This document shows, one piece after another, positions 1 through 9,572 of a DNA stretch of 64,000 bases; position 1 is the first letter of the stretch; every line of letters begins with the position of its first letter. Source of the stretch: Apus apus (taxonomy: Eukaryota > Chordata > Aves > Apodiformes > Apodidae). The notes under the pieces are model-generated. The model saw nothing but the letters and a program-made list of their open reading frames with translations, had not been told where the DNA came from and searched no databases. Location: the NCBI RefSeq assembly GCF_020740795.1, contig NC_067296.1:5433001-5497000 (forward strand), in the 5' to 3' direction. Made by a program: the position numbers and the translations under genes.

Positions 1-52
1 GAAGCTGAGGTACCCCATCAACGAGGAAACACTGGAGAAGATAGGGACAGCG
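1..52 (+). CDS. PLCG1: PLCG1 exon: end of C-terminal SH2 domain (partial)
   Basis: Reads [17 protein letters not shown] from base 2, then donor gtgagt at 53; it ends on a codon boundary. The KLRYPI motif is the last strand of the C-terminal SH2 domain. The exon start lies outside the window. Confidence 0.95.
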
Positions 53-3000
53 GTGAGTGTGGGTGCTGGTGGGAAGAGCTAAGCCAAAGGATGGTGGACA
101 GATAGGTCTGTTTTGAGCCGGTACCTTGATGTGGTGTCGTGTGAGCCATCTCTTTCCCTCACCATCCATGCCCCTTGGGGCTGTTGGAAACACTTCTTGG
201 CTCAAGTGAGATTTATTGCTTCCCCTCTGACCCAAGTCAGCTGGGACTGTGGGCTTGGGCATCTGTTTGCTGTGTGCAGCATCACCTTCGGTCTTGTGCC
301 TTTCCTGGGGTGTTCTCCCTACCTTCCCCAAGGTGGGGGATCTGTTCTCCTGCAGAGCCACAGTTGTCACCACTTGCCCTTTGCCTTGACAGGAGCCAGA
401 TTACGGAGCCCTTTACGAGGGACGGCACCCCGGGTTCTACGTGGAAGCCAACCCCATGCCCACCTTCAAGGTACAGTCTTGCTGCTTGGCATGAATCAAC
501 CTGCAGGGCCTGAGTATTTAGCCAGTGTCTCTTCATTTCCCAAGAGCCTTATTATGTTGCACACACAGTTCTAGACCACGCAGGGAGCCACACTCTGGGC
601 TGAGCCTGCAGGTTCCCAGGCTGGGCTGCCTTTTGTTCTGAACTCTCCAAACTAAACCCAACGGTGGCTCCAGCCCAACGGAAGCTGCCTGTGCAGGGCT
701 GTGCCAGACCTGTGACCTCTGGTTCAGCAGAAATGGAAGCCTTGATTTGTTCTGCAAGGGTCACTAGGGTCTGGCACCCTCTGGCAGCAGGGTTAGATGC
801 TGCCTGCACATGAGGTGCCTCTCTCAGGTTCCTCCTACCCCCCACGTTTGCAGTGGGAGGTGATCTCTCAACCTGTTGGCTTGGAGTCTGTGTGTCTGTC
901 CACTGCCTGGCCTCATGGGATCCCTCCTCATTGCAGTGTGCAGTCAAAGCCCTGTTTGACTACAAAGCACAGCGGGAGGATGAGCTCACCTTCACCAAAA
1001 ATGCCATCATCCAGAATGTGGAGAAACAGGAAGGAGGCTGGTGAGTTGATCCTGAGACCCCTTGTTCCCTCAGGGACACAGTCACCATCCCTACAAAGGG
1101 GTGTCCCCTCGAGGGGTAGGTCCATTTGGACATTGCCCACAAGCTGCACAGCCCCAAAGCCTCACAAACCCTAAAAAGCAGATGATGGAGGAGCTGCCTG
1201 TCTCCCGTGACCCTCAGTGAGGATGCTCTGGGATCCCGTGGTGGGTGTTGACACTGCCCTTTCCCTCCCTTCCAGGTGGAGAGGAGATTATGGTGGCAAG
1301 AAGCAGCTGTGGTTCCCTTCCAACTATGTTGAAGAAATTACTGGTCCCAGCAGCCTGGAGCCAGAGCGGGAGGTGAGCTAGTGCCTGGGCAGAGCAGGGA
1401 GGGGAGGTGGGAGGAGTGTGTGTGCAGCCCCCCCAGGCTCAGCTGCACTGCCCAGCACCCAGCCCAGCACCCAGCCCAGCACCATCCTGCCTGTGCTTCA
1501 TTCCTTGCAGCAGCTGGATGAGAACAGCCCCCTGGGAGACCTGCTCGGAGGTGTCCTGGATGTGCCCTCCTGCCAGATCGGTGAGTGCCAGGGCAGGATG
1601 GAGGACTTGGGGGTGTTGCAGCTGTTTGTGGATCTTCTGGGCTGAAGGACTTTGGTGTCCATCTGCCTCTAGGCACCCCTGTGTCTGCCACAAGTGAGCA
1701 CCAGGCTGTGGTGTGTGCCTACCATGTGGGGACACTCTCCACTGCTGCTCCGGGCACAGAGGGTCCCTCAGGGCTGGGCAGAGCCCAGGAGCACCCCAGG
1801 GCCTGCTGAGGAGCTGCTCCAGCAAGGGAGCACAGACTGATTTTGTAGGGTCCTTCTTTTCTGTAAGGATTTGCACTCCTTGGCACATGTGTGGTCCAGC
1901 CTGCTGCAGGCCCTGGGGTTCCTGGGCAGATTCTGAGCTGGGTCCAGCCTGCAGCTCCCTCTTGTCTCTCAGCTGCTGAGACCCCAGAGGACCTTGTGCT
2001 CCAGGTGGCTGTTCCTACCTGGGCGCTTCAGAGCACAAAGAGAGGAAAATGCAGGAATGGGTGGAACAGGGCATTACAAAGGCCCCATGAGGCTTCTCAG
2101 CCCCCTCGAGATATACTGCATCCTCACTTGTCGCTTCCTGAGCTCCATCTGTTGCCTCCAGTGACCAGAAATTGAGCTGCTCTCTGCTGAAGAGACCCAG
2201 AGCAGCCATGAGAGTCCCTTAGTGTCTCTTCCCTGCCTTTCTCCTTCTGTGGTGTGAAGGACTTGTCTCAGCTTCTTCCTGTGACCTTGCCCTCTGCTCC
2301 CTCTCCCCACGCAGCCATCCGCCCCGAGGGGAAGAACAACCGCCTCTTCGTCTTCTCCATTAGCATGGCCTCGGTGTCACGCCTGTCCCTTGATGTGGCA
2401 GCTGATACACACGAGGACTTGCTGGACTGGGTGAAGAAGATCCGGGAGGCAGCTCAGACAGCTGATGCACGGGTGAGTCTGGAGAGTCAGATGTCTCCTT
2501 GTCACGTCCTGGATTGTCCAGAAGCTGAGGAACAAGTGGTTAGGGTGGTGGGAGGGCAGCCTGGGACCACTTGAAGAGCAGGTGCAAAGACAGTAAAGCC
2601 AGAGTAATCTTTGAAAATATAGCAAGGGGTGGTGGCTTGAGAGATTCAGGCTGCACATCTTGAGGACACCTGTCCATTGGGAGCCTCAGGAGGTGGAAGA
2701 TCTCCATCCATGAAGGGTGACAAGGCTCAGCTACAAGGCCACAGCTGCCCTGAGCTGATACTGGTGCCCGTCTGGCTCCAGGCAGGAGGTTGGACCCACC
2801 AAGGGCCCTTCCCATGGGTGCTTTTGTGGTGTCCCCCTTGCAGACCCAGCAGACCTGTTAGAGGTTCCCACACTGTGGGCAGGAGCACCCCCACCAGGCC
2901 AGCGCTGCTGTTAACTGCAGCTGATGAGCTGGGTTGTCCAATACTGTAACTCCCACCTGGCCATGACACCTCTCTCTTCCTCTCTTGGCAGCTCTCTGAA

Positions 3001-6000
3001 GGGAAGATGATGGAGAGGAGGAAGAAGATTGCCCTGGAGCTTTCAGAGCTGGTGGTCTATTGCCGACCTGTGCCCTTCGATGAAGAAAGTGAGCTCCTGC
3101 TGGTCTGGTGGCTACCAAAGGCAGTCACCATGGCATGGCAGGCCCCACGGTCTGTCCTGAGGTGCTGCTTTGGCTAGATCTCAGCAGAGGACTGGTGTCC
3201 AAAGCAAACTGGAGCCTGTTTACATTGGAGATCTGGAAATGGCCTTCTCCAGAGGGTGGAAGTTCACTTCTCCATCCTTCTGTTGCTGGGATCTGTCACC
3301 ATCCAGAGCAGCTGCTGAGGGAGTTGGGGCTGGGGAGCACATGCCCCATCATCAAGAGCAGTTTTGGAGCTTTCAGCCATTGATGTTGGGCACCCAGCAA
3401 ATGCCTGCTGGGGCAGGGCAGGGTCTGCACAACCTGATGGTGGCTGAGCCAAAGGAGGAGGAGGATGGTGTTGGGAAGGGGTCTGGCATGGTTGAAGTGT
3501 CTGAAAAGGGAATGTGCTTGTGGCTTACACTGTGCTGTCTCCTCCCTCACAGAGATTGGCACGGAGAGGGCCTGTTACAGAGACATGTCCTCCTTCCCTG
3601 AGACCAAGGCAGAAAAGTATGTCAACAAGATCAAAGGCAAGAAGTTCCTGCAGTACAACCGCCTGCAGCTCTCCCGCATCTACCCCAAGGGCCAGCGCCT
3701 CGACTCCTCCAACTACGACCCCCTGCCCATGTGGATCTGTGGCAGCCAGCTGGTAGCACTCAACTTCCAGACCCCAGGTGAGGGCAGCAGGCAGGGAAGG
3801 TGGGCAGGCTCCTGGGGAACCCTGTGCCTCCTCCCAGCCACCCATCTGCAGCCCTGCTAACCCCATCCTGGCAAAGAGAGTGTAGGAGGGGGTCCAGGGT
3901 CTCCATGCCAGATGCAGGGAGCAGGACCTGGTGTTTATCCAGGCACGTGGTTGCCATAAGGAGGATGTGCTCTGGAGGGCTTGATTGACCCACGAGCTGA
4001 GCCACAAGGTTGTGGTGTCATGACAACAAGAGGAAATGGAGAGGAAGCAGGGAGTTCTTCCAAGGACCCTGGCAGCAGGGAGAGCAGGCAAGGAACATAG
4101 CAAAGGGGTCAGTGCAGCCCCAGCCATGGGACACCAGCAGGTAGCAGGGTCTGTGCCTGCTCTGCTTGCCTGTCCCCAGCTCCCAGTCCTTCTCCTGCCG
4201 TGCAGTCCAGCCTTTCCCTGGCCCTTGCCAAACCCTGCTGTGAGCCCTTTCAGCCCCCCCCAACCCACCAGAAAACTACATTCCTCTTTTTTCCTGCTGG
4301 CTTTTTCATTCCTTTTGTGAATTCAAGCATCTCACAGGGTGGTTTGGCAACCACTAGAGCCAGCACAAGGGAAGTTGCAAGGAGAGGGAGGAAGAAGGGG
4401 TGAGCACTGGGTAGCAGTGCATGGGAAAGCCACCCCGTGGCCCCAGGATGTGCACGGGCTGTAGTGCCAAGGGACGGGCCAGGTCCCCTTGCAAAGGGCT
4501 TCTCCAATAGCCCAGGTGATCTGGCTTGTGGGAAGGGCACAGGGTCTTCTCCCTCTATCTCTTGTCTGTGCTCTCCAGACAAGCCCATGCAGATGAACCA
4601 GGCCTTGTTCATGTCCAGTGGCCAGTGTGGGTACGTCTTGCAGCCGACCAATATGCGGGATGACATCTTTGACCCCTTTGACAAGAGCACACTGCGGGGG
4701 CTGGAGCCACTCTCCATCTCCATTGAGGTCAGTACCTCCTCCCAGCCTGGAGATCTGGGTGGTTATACCGAGCTCAGGGTGACAAAAGGGTTTTTCCAGG
4801 TTCCTGGCCTCTGTCTGCAGCTGCTCCTCACCAAACCCCTCAGCCCCCTACCTAAGAGCTTCCCCCTGAGCATTCCATTGCTGTAGGGGGAGACCCATGG
4901 GTGCTGTTGAGGGAAGTGCCACTGACATCCCTGGACACCTGGAGAGGAGTAGTAGGAGCATCCCTGGGTGCTCTCCCCATGATCCCTCCCACCCAGGGCC
5001 CAGTGCCAGTAGGTGGCATCCCTGTCCCCAGAACCGGTATCCCTGTCCCCTGAACTTGGCCAGGACTGCCTGAGCAAACACAGGATGGCTCCCGAGGGGG
5101 TAACACCAGAGCTGTGCCTTGTCCCTTCCTTGTCACTGAGTACTCTGGGCTCAACCTTACCCACCTTGCTGTGTCCCCTTCCCTCTTGGGAAGATGCTCG
5201 AGGTCAGAGCAGGCTGTTCAGCCCCTTTCTCTGTTGCACTGCTGGTGATGATGGGGGCTGCTGGGGAGAGTATCACTGGGTGGACTATAGATGCTCAGTG
5301 AATCTTTTTCTTCCCAGTTGTTGGAACTGGGGCTGGACCCTTCCCATGTCAGCTCATGTCCCATCTGCACCATCAACTCCATATCCACTGTCTGCCTGCC
5401 TAAAAACCCATCTGTTTTCCAAACTCTTTCCTCATCCTGGGATGCAGCTGCAACCAGCAGGTCTCAAGAGTCGCTGTGCTATGGCCTGTCACCATCTCCT
5501 TTAAGAGACAGGCTCAGCCTTTTGTCCTCTGGGGAAGCTGCCCAGTGTTCCCACCAAAGCCAGCTTTCATGGATGGAGAGGCCGTCTCAAGCCCAGCATG
5601 ACTCAAAGCACATGATCCAGCGCTGGCAGCGCGTCCTTCCCCTGCACCAGCAGCCTGCTGACAGCACGCTGGAGTGACATATGGCCACTGGCAAGAGGGA
5701 GCTGGGATTTCTTTCTCCTGCAAGGAAGCAGGTTGTCATTTGAGTCGAGCACAGACTGTGCTACGAACAGGAGGCAGAGCAGCTCCTTTTTGTCCTGGAG
5801 CCAAGGCAGGAGGGCTGAAAAGTTTCTGCAAAGAAGGGGGTGTCCAGCACAGGGGAAAGTGGCTGGGCTTGGCAGCCCAGCTCCAGGCTGGCAGGCTGGA
5901 AGGGGGATGCTGTGGTCCAGGCCTGGCTGTGCAGGCAGCAGACAGGAAACTGGGGCAGTTCAGCTGCCTTTTTCCATGGCTTACAAGTCAAGCTGGTGAT

Positions 6001-8478
6001 CGGTAACACCACAGCAGCTGCCAGGGGTGGGAGCTGTTTTTCTCCAAGAGGCAGGCAGCTCTGGGCTGGCTTTCAGCGTCTCTCCTCTCTCCAATTAACA
6101 GAGCCAGGGTGATTTATTTGGAAAGAAAATATCTTGGTATGCACTTCTTTTTTTTTTTCCTTTGGTCCTGTCTCTTACTGAGTCTCACCTTCTCTCTTCC
6201 CAGGTCCTGGGGGCTCGGCACCTTCCCAAAAATGGAAGGGGAATAGTTTGTCCTTTCGTGGAAGTGGAGGTGTCTGGTGCTGAATACGACAATGCCAAGC
6301 AGAAAACAGAGATCGTGGGTGAGTGGGTTAGTGAAGGGAGAGGGACTCACCACCACTCCTGACCCTGGGGTGAGCTGTGGGCACTGCAGCAAAGCCTGGC
6401 CTTGGGGTGGGGACTGTCCCTGCCCTTGAACATCAGCCATGGGGACACAGGGCTTGGTGGAGGCTGCCCATTAACAGTGGTGTTCTCTGACTAGCGGACA
6501 ATGGCCTGAACCCTCTCTGGACCCCGAAGCAGTTCCACTTTCAGGTCAGCAACCCTGACTTCGCCTTCCTCCGCTTCGTGGTGTACGAGGAGGACATGTT
6601 CAGTGACGAAAACTTCCTGGCCCAGGCCACCTTCCTGGTGAAAGGCTTGAAGACAGGTAAAGGACTCAGGGAAGGGGCAAGGGAAGGGATGGAGTGGTGG
6701 TTCTCACTAGTTTACAAATCACATCATTAGCCAGGGAGACACTGAGTTTCATGGGAGGATGCTCTCCGTCCCTCCTGTGTCAGGTCACATCCCCAACCAG
6801 GTAAAGGGAGGAAGAAACCATGTGCTAACATCTCTCCATAACTGCCACTTGGAGGGCGCTGGGGGTTTGGAGAAGACCCCTTTGAGTTGTGTGCCAGGGG
6901 ACTGACATGTCACTGGTGGTGATGCTGGGGCTGTTTCTGCTGCAGGTTTCCGAGCTGTACCCCTGAAGAACAACTACAGTGAGAACCTGGAGCTGGCTTC
7001 TCTGCTTGTCAAGATAGACATTTTCCCTAGTAAGGTAAGGCCACGAGAGCATCCTGCTCAGCTCACCCCCTCCAGCAGCATGGCTCTGTGCCCCAGCAGG
7101 TAGTGCAGTGAAGGTCAGCAGTGCCTGGTCTGTGCCACATGGGATGGCTAAGGTGTCAGCCCTGGGCTGCACAGAGGGCTGGCAGGGTGGGCAGCACCAG
7201 GCTGCCCTCCTGCAGTGACCCAGAGCTTTTTGAGCAGGGTCCTGACTTCATTTGCCTGAAAAATCCCTTCAGCAAAAGCTGAAGGAGGCAGATTTGCTCT
7301 ATCCCAGTTCCTCTCTGCACTCCAGGGCAGTGACAGCTCAGTATCATAGAGCCTGGCTGGCTCTGGTTGGCCACGTTGGCATAAGCAAAAGGCAGCGCTC
7401 TTTCAGAGACAGATGTTTCTTTTATTCCTTCATTTAAAATCATGTTGGAAGCAGCCAGCAATGTTTGTAAATGACAGAACAGCTGCATGTTGCAAACCCC
7501 AAGCCCCTGTGAGCTCTGCACACCCTGTGTGGCAGCTTGCAGGGCAGCACAGCCCTGCACCAGCACTGCTTAGGGCACAGGACGCGCACTTTGAAATCCT
7601 AAGCTCTTCCCTATATTGTTTTTTTTCTGATCCAAGCAGGAGAATGGTGAAATCAACCTCTTCAGTGCTTCAGCCCTACGAGAGCGAGCAGGGGATGCTT
7701 CCAGTCAGCTGCTGGCAAGCAGGGGCAGGGAAGGGTCCTTCGAGGTGCGGTACCAGCAGCCCTTTGAGGACTTCCGTGTGTCGCAGGAGCAGCTGGCTGA
7801 CCACTTTGAGAGCCGGGAGCGAAGGTAGGACAGTGCTCACTGAGCCCTTCCCAGCATGAGACACCCCCAGCAGATGGGCTCCTGAGTGGAGGGAGATAAA
7901 CGCAGCTGTTCACCAAGCCAGAGCAGAGCTGCAGCCTTGTTTGCTATGTGGAAACCTTAAATTTCAGCACAAAGGTTCATAAACAATCATAGAACAGTTT
8001 GGGTTGGAAGGGACATTAAAGTCAATCTAGTCCCAACTCCCCCTCCAGGGCCACCTCCCACCGGACCAGGTTGCTCCAACTCCCATCCAACCTGCCCTTG
8101 AACACTTCCAGGGATGGGGCAGCCAGAACTTCCCTGGGCAACCTGGGCCAGTGTCTCACCCTCCTCACTATAAATAATTTCTTCTAATCTAATCTAACTC
8201 TGGGTTGTGCCAAACCTTGGGAGAGCTACTGCTTTTTTTTTTTTTTGGGAGGGGGGGGGGTCTGTGGGAGTAGGGTGGGACAAGGAGCTGCCACCCCACA
8301 GCCAGTGGCACTTCCCCCCCAGCATGGGGGGGGAGACATGCTGAGCTCCAGCTTTCCTCCCGTGGGGCAGCTTCTGACCCTGGATCATGGCCTTGGTCAT
8401 CCTGAGCATGTCCCCTCTCTGTGCCCCCCCTGCAGGGTACTGCGGAGGACCCGGGTCAACGGGGACAACCGGCTGTAG
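1..8478 (+). CDS. PLCG1: Phospholipase C gamma-1, C-terminal 541 residues (14 exons, 5' truncated)
   Basis: PLC-gamma1 is a cytosolic enzyme recruited to activated receptor tyrosine kinases; it hydrolyses PIP2 to IP3 and diacylglycerol. Spliced segments: 1-52, 393-470, 937-1040, 1276-1372, 1511-1580, 2315-2472, 2992-3088, 3553-3777, 4579-4727, 6204-6318, 6495-6656, 6946-7034, 7637-7824, 8436-8478. Every junction is GT-AG and frame-consistent, giving 541 residues plus a TAG stop. In order they encode the end of the C-terminal SH2, the regulatory tyrosine linker, SH3, the second half of the split PH, the catalytic Y-box, C2 and the tail ending NGDNRL. The reading matches remembered human PLCG1 almost residue for residue, so PLCG2 is excluded. 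The N-terminal half (PH, EF-hands, X-box, nSH2) lies left of the window. No frameshift or premature stop is seen. Confidence 0.97.
393..470 (+). CDS. PLCG1: PLCG1 exon: regulatory tyrosine linker between cSH2 and SH3
   Basis: Twenty-six codons between acceptor ttgacag and donor gtacag. It contains PDYGALYEG and FYVEANPMP. The tyrosine in FYVEA corresponds to human Tyr783, whose phosphorylation releases autoinhibition (established for the family); the Tyr771 and Tyr775 equivalents are also present. Confidence 0.97.
937..1040 (+). CDS. PLCG1: PLCG1 exon: first part of SH3 domain
   Basis: Starts after cattgcag and reads [17 protein letters not shown], the ALFDY signature that opens SH3 folds. 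It ends within the first Trp codon of the SH3 WW pair (TG|G), donor gtgagt at 1041. The SH3 domain binds proline-rich partners such as SOS, SLP-76 and PIKE in the known family. Confidence 0.97.
1276..1372 (+). CDS. PLCG1: PLCG1 exon: second part of SH3 domain
   Basis: Begins after ccttccag with the last base of the split Trp codon and reads [22 protein letters not shown], the G-G loop and the FPSNYV motif are the conserved SH3 ligand-groove residues. It ends EPERE in phase 0, donor gtgagc at 1373. Confidence 0.97.
1450..1483 (+). repeat. Short tandem repeat near a PLCG1 acceptor
   Basis: About three copies of a 12-base unit ccagcccagcac, lying 30-60 bases upstream of the acceptor at 1510. 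It sits in the branch-point and polypyrimidine neighbourhood of a short intron. Confidence 0.7.
1511..1580 (+). CDS. PLCG1: PLCG1 exon: SH3 to split-PH linker
   Basis: Reads [18 protein letters not shown] with phase 0 entry and phase 1 exit (donor gtgagt at 1581). The acceptor region is gcagcag, a tandem NAG pair, so the first Gln may be optional. Human PLCG1 has His at this residue, from memory. Confidence 0.95.
2315..2472 (+). CDS. PLCG1: PLCG1 exon: C-terminal half of split PH domain
   Basis: Begins after ccccacgcag and completes an Ala codon, then [16 protein letters not shown]. It ends [16 protein letters not shown]; the W in that last helix is the invariant Trp of PH domains. The SH2-SH2-SH3 array is inserted inside this PH domain, which is diagnostic of PLC-gamma. 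Confidence 0.97.
2992..3088 (+). CDS. PLCG1: PLCG1 exon: entry to catalytic Y-box
   Basis: Reads [20 protein letters not shown], then [12 protein letters not shown]. It joins the PH half to the start of the Y half of the TIM barrel. Phase 0 in, phase 1 out (donor gtgagc at 3089). Confidence 0.96.
3553..3777 (+). CDS. PLCG1: PLCG1 exon: core of catalytic Y-box
   Basis: Largest internal exon here. It contains [20 protein letters not shown] and [20 protein letters not shown]. The SRIYPKG and [15 protein letters not shown] strings are the conserved Y-box strands lining the PIP2 active site in PI-PLCs. Clean GT-AG borders with phases 1 and 1. Confidence 0.98.
4579..4727 (+). CDS. PLCG1: PLCG1 exon: end of Y-box
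   Basis: Acceptor ctctccag. Reads [12 protein letters not shown], then [11 protein letters not shown] and [12 protein letters not shown]. The GYVLQP motif closes the catalytic barrel. Ends on a codon boundary, donor gtcagt. Confidence 0.97.
6204..6318 (+). CDS. PLCG1: PLCG1 exon: start of C2 domain
   Basis: Acceptor cttcccag. Reads [20 protein letters not shown], the first strands of a C2 beta-sandwich, and on to KQKTEIV. Phase 0 in, phase 1 out (donor gtgagt at 6319). Confidence 0.97.
6495..6656 (+). CDS. PLCG1: PLCG1 exon: middle of C2 domain
   Basis: Acceptor ctgactag. Reads [18 protein letters not shown], then [20 protein letters not shown]. The NGLNP-W and [16 protein letters not shown] strings carry the acidic calcium-loop positions of the C2 fold. 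Confidence 0.97.
6946..7034 (+). CDS. PLCG1: PLCG1 exon: end of C2 domain
   Basis: Acceptor ttctgcag. Reads [20 protein letters not shown], then [10 protein letters not shown], the last C2 strand. Ends on a codon boundary at AAG, donor gtaagg. Confidence 0.97.
7637..7824 (+). CDS. PLCG1: PLCG1 exon: C-terminal regulatory tail
   Basis: Carries [20 protein letters not shown]; the Tyr in RYQQPFEDF corresponds to the known human phosphosite Tyr1253. The acceptor is ccaagcag, a NAGNAG, so the exon may start at 7637 (adding a Gln) or 7640; both keep frame. The tail sequence before the tyrosine is the least conserved part of the exons here. Donor gtagga at 7825. Confidence 0.95.
7986..8208 (-). mobile_element. 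CR1-like LINE 3' fragment in the last PLCG1 intron
   Basis: On the plus strand it reads catagaacagtttgggttgg, then ccaggttgctccaac, gaacacttccagggatgggg and ataatttcttctaatctaat. This is the reverse complement of the avian CR1 3' end. It is a dead 5'-truncated copy of about 220 bases, without reverse transcriptase sequence. Confidence 0.9.
8232..8263 (+). repeat. T-run followed by G-run in last PLCG1 intron
   Basis: Fourteen or so T then a G-rich run (gggagggggggggg). It lies about 20 bases beyond the CR1 fragment and 170 bases before the final acceptor. Confidence 0.85.
8436..8478 (+). CDS. PLCG1: PLCG1 last coding exon and stop codon
   Basis: Acceptor cccctgcag. It completes an Arg codon, then reads [13 protein letters not shown] and TAG at 8476-8478. 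TRVNGDNRL is the invariant C terminus of vertebrate PLCG1. The same exon continues as the 3'UTR. Confidence 0.97.
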
Positions 8479-9085
8479 CCCCTCTTGGCGGGTGAAAGCA
8501 CCTCCAGTGCTTGTGAATCTCACGGCACGCTGTGAACTGGTTTCTATGGAAACGGCACTGCTATGGCCTACTTTCAGGCAGCTTTTCCAGTTTCTCTGCT
8601 GAAGTGTGTTAGAGTGGAGAACTAAAAAAAAAAAAAAAAGAAGAAAAAAAAAAAATCTGGGTTGGGGGGTGGAAAAAAAAAACCCGAACACCAATCCCAA
8701 ACCTTCACCACCAAGCCCTTAATGAAGCACATCGGTGTGTACAGCCTGCCAGCCGCCAAGGGGAGAGACAAAACTGTCTATAATCACAAGGAAAGAGACT
8801 TCAGAAAAAAAACCACGACCAACCAGCCCCCTGCTGTGGCTGCCCTGCTTGGCTTCCTGGAGATCCCACTCCTGTGCAGCTGCTGGAGGCATCCTGCTCC
8901 ATGCCCACCCCCAGCACCCTGGCACAGGGGGGACTTGAGCGACCGAGGCAGCACCTCTCTCTGTCCTGGCATCGTATCTACCTACCTGTATAGCCACTGC
9001 CTCTGGGTCCAGTAGTGAAACTCTACATTTACAAGGCCGCTCTAGCTTTAAATGACAATAAAAGTGTCAGTATTACACACGTGGT
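8479..9085 (+). other. PLCG1: PLCG1 3'UTR
   Basis: About 0.6 kb from the TAG to the estimated cleavage zone. It contains a long A-rich tract at 8622-8688 (two runs of 13 or more A, then a G stretch and another A run). The 3' end is inferred from the poly(A) signal; the exact cleavage base is not visible. Confidence 0.85.
9057..9062 (+). terminator. PLCG1: PLCG1 polyadenylation signal AATAAA
   Basis: Canonical AATAAA in gacaataaaagtg, about 580 bases after the stop. A GT-rich stretch (ggtggctgggatgtctggtgg) follows about 20 bases downstream, as expected for a downstream element, placing cleavage near 9075-9085. Confidence 0.88.
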
Positions 9086-9546
9086 GGCTGGGATGTCTGG
9101 TGGTTCCCCTGTCCCCTGCAGCTTTGCCTGGTGCTGTGGGGGGATCTGGAGTGCAGATCCCACCTTTCTTCTGGCTTTATGGAGTTTGTGGCTCTGAAGG
9201 GGAAAAAAATAACTTGAGAGCAGCACCAAATTTAATGTTGTTCACTCAAAAGGATAAAAGAAAGGTATGTGGTACAGCTGAGCATGCTTTTCTGAACCTG
9301 TCTGAGGACAAGTAGTTACTCCAGGCTCCTAGGATGGAGGTAGGTGGGCTCTGGCACATTGCTGCATCACTCACTCATGGCCTGACCTTGCAGGTAAGTG
9401 GTTGTGATTTAAAACTAATGGGAGGGTTGTGACTGAGTGTTCCCCCCTCCCAGACAAGCAGTTGGGGTCTGGGAAGCTCTCTCTGTTGTGCACCACCAGG
9501 CATCACTGTGGGCTTCCCCAAACCCCTGCACAATTACTAGTCGACT
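9086..9546. other. Intergenic gap between converging PLCG1 and ZHX3 3' ends
   Basis: About 0.46 kb between the inferred cleavage sites of the two convergent genes. No coding potential, repeat family or RNA gene was recognised in it. Confidence 0.7.
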
Positions 9547-9566
9547 CACATTTGTCTTTTACGCTC

Positions 9567-9572
9567 TTTATT
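9567..9572 (-). terminator. ZHX3: ZHX3 polyadenylation signal AATAAA
   Basis: The plus strand reads cgctctttatttagg, so the minus strand carries cctAAATAAAgagcg with a canonical AATAAA. Downstream on the minus strand is a GT-containing stretch (gcctggtggtgcac). It is the leftmost good signal before PLCG1, and a 5-6 kb 3'UTR fits what I recall of vertebrate ZHX3. Earlier sites such as TTTATT at about 14149 could serve as alternatives. Confidence 0.65.
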
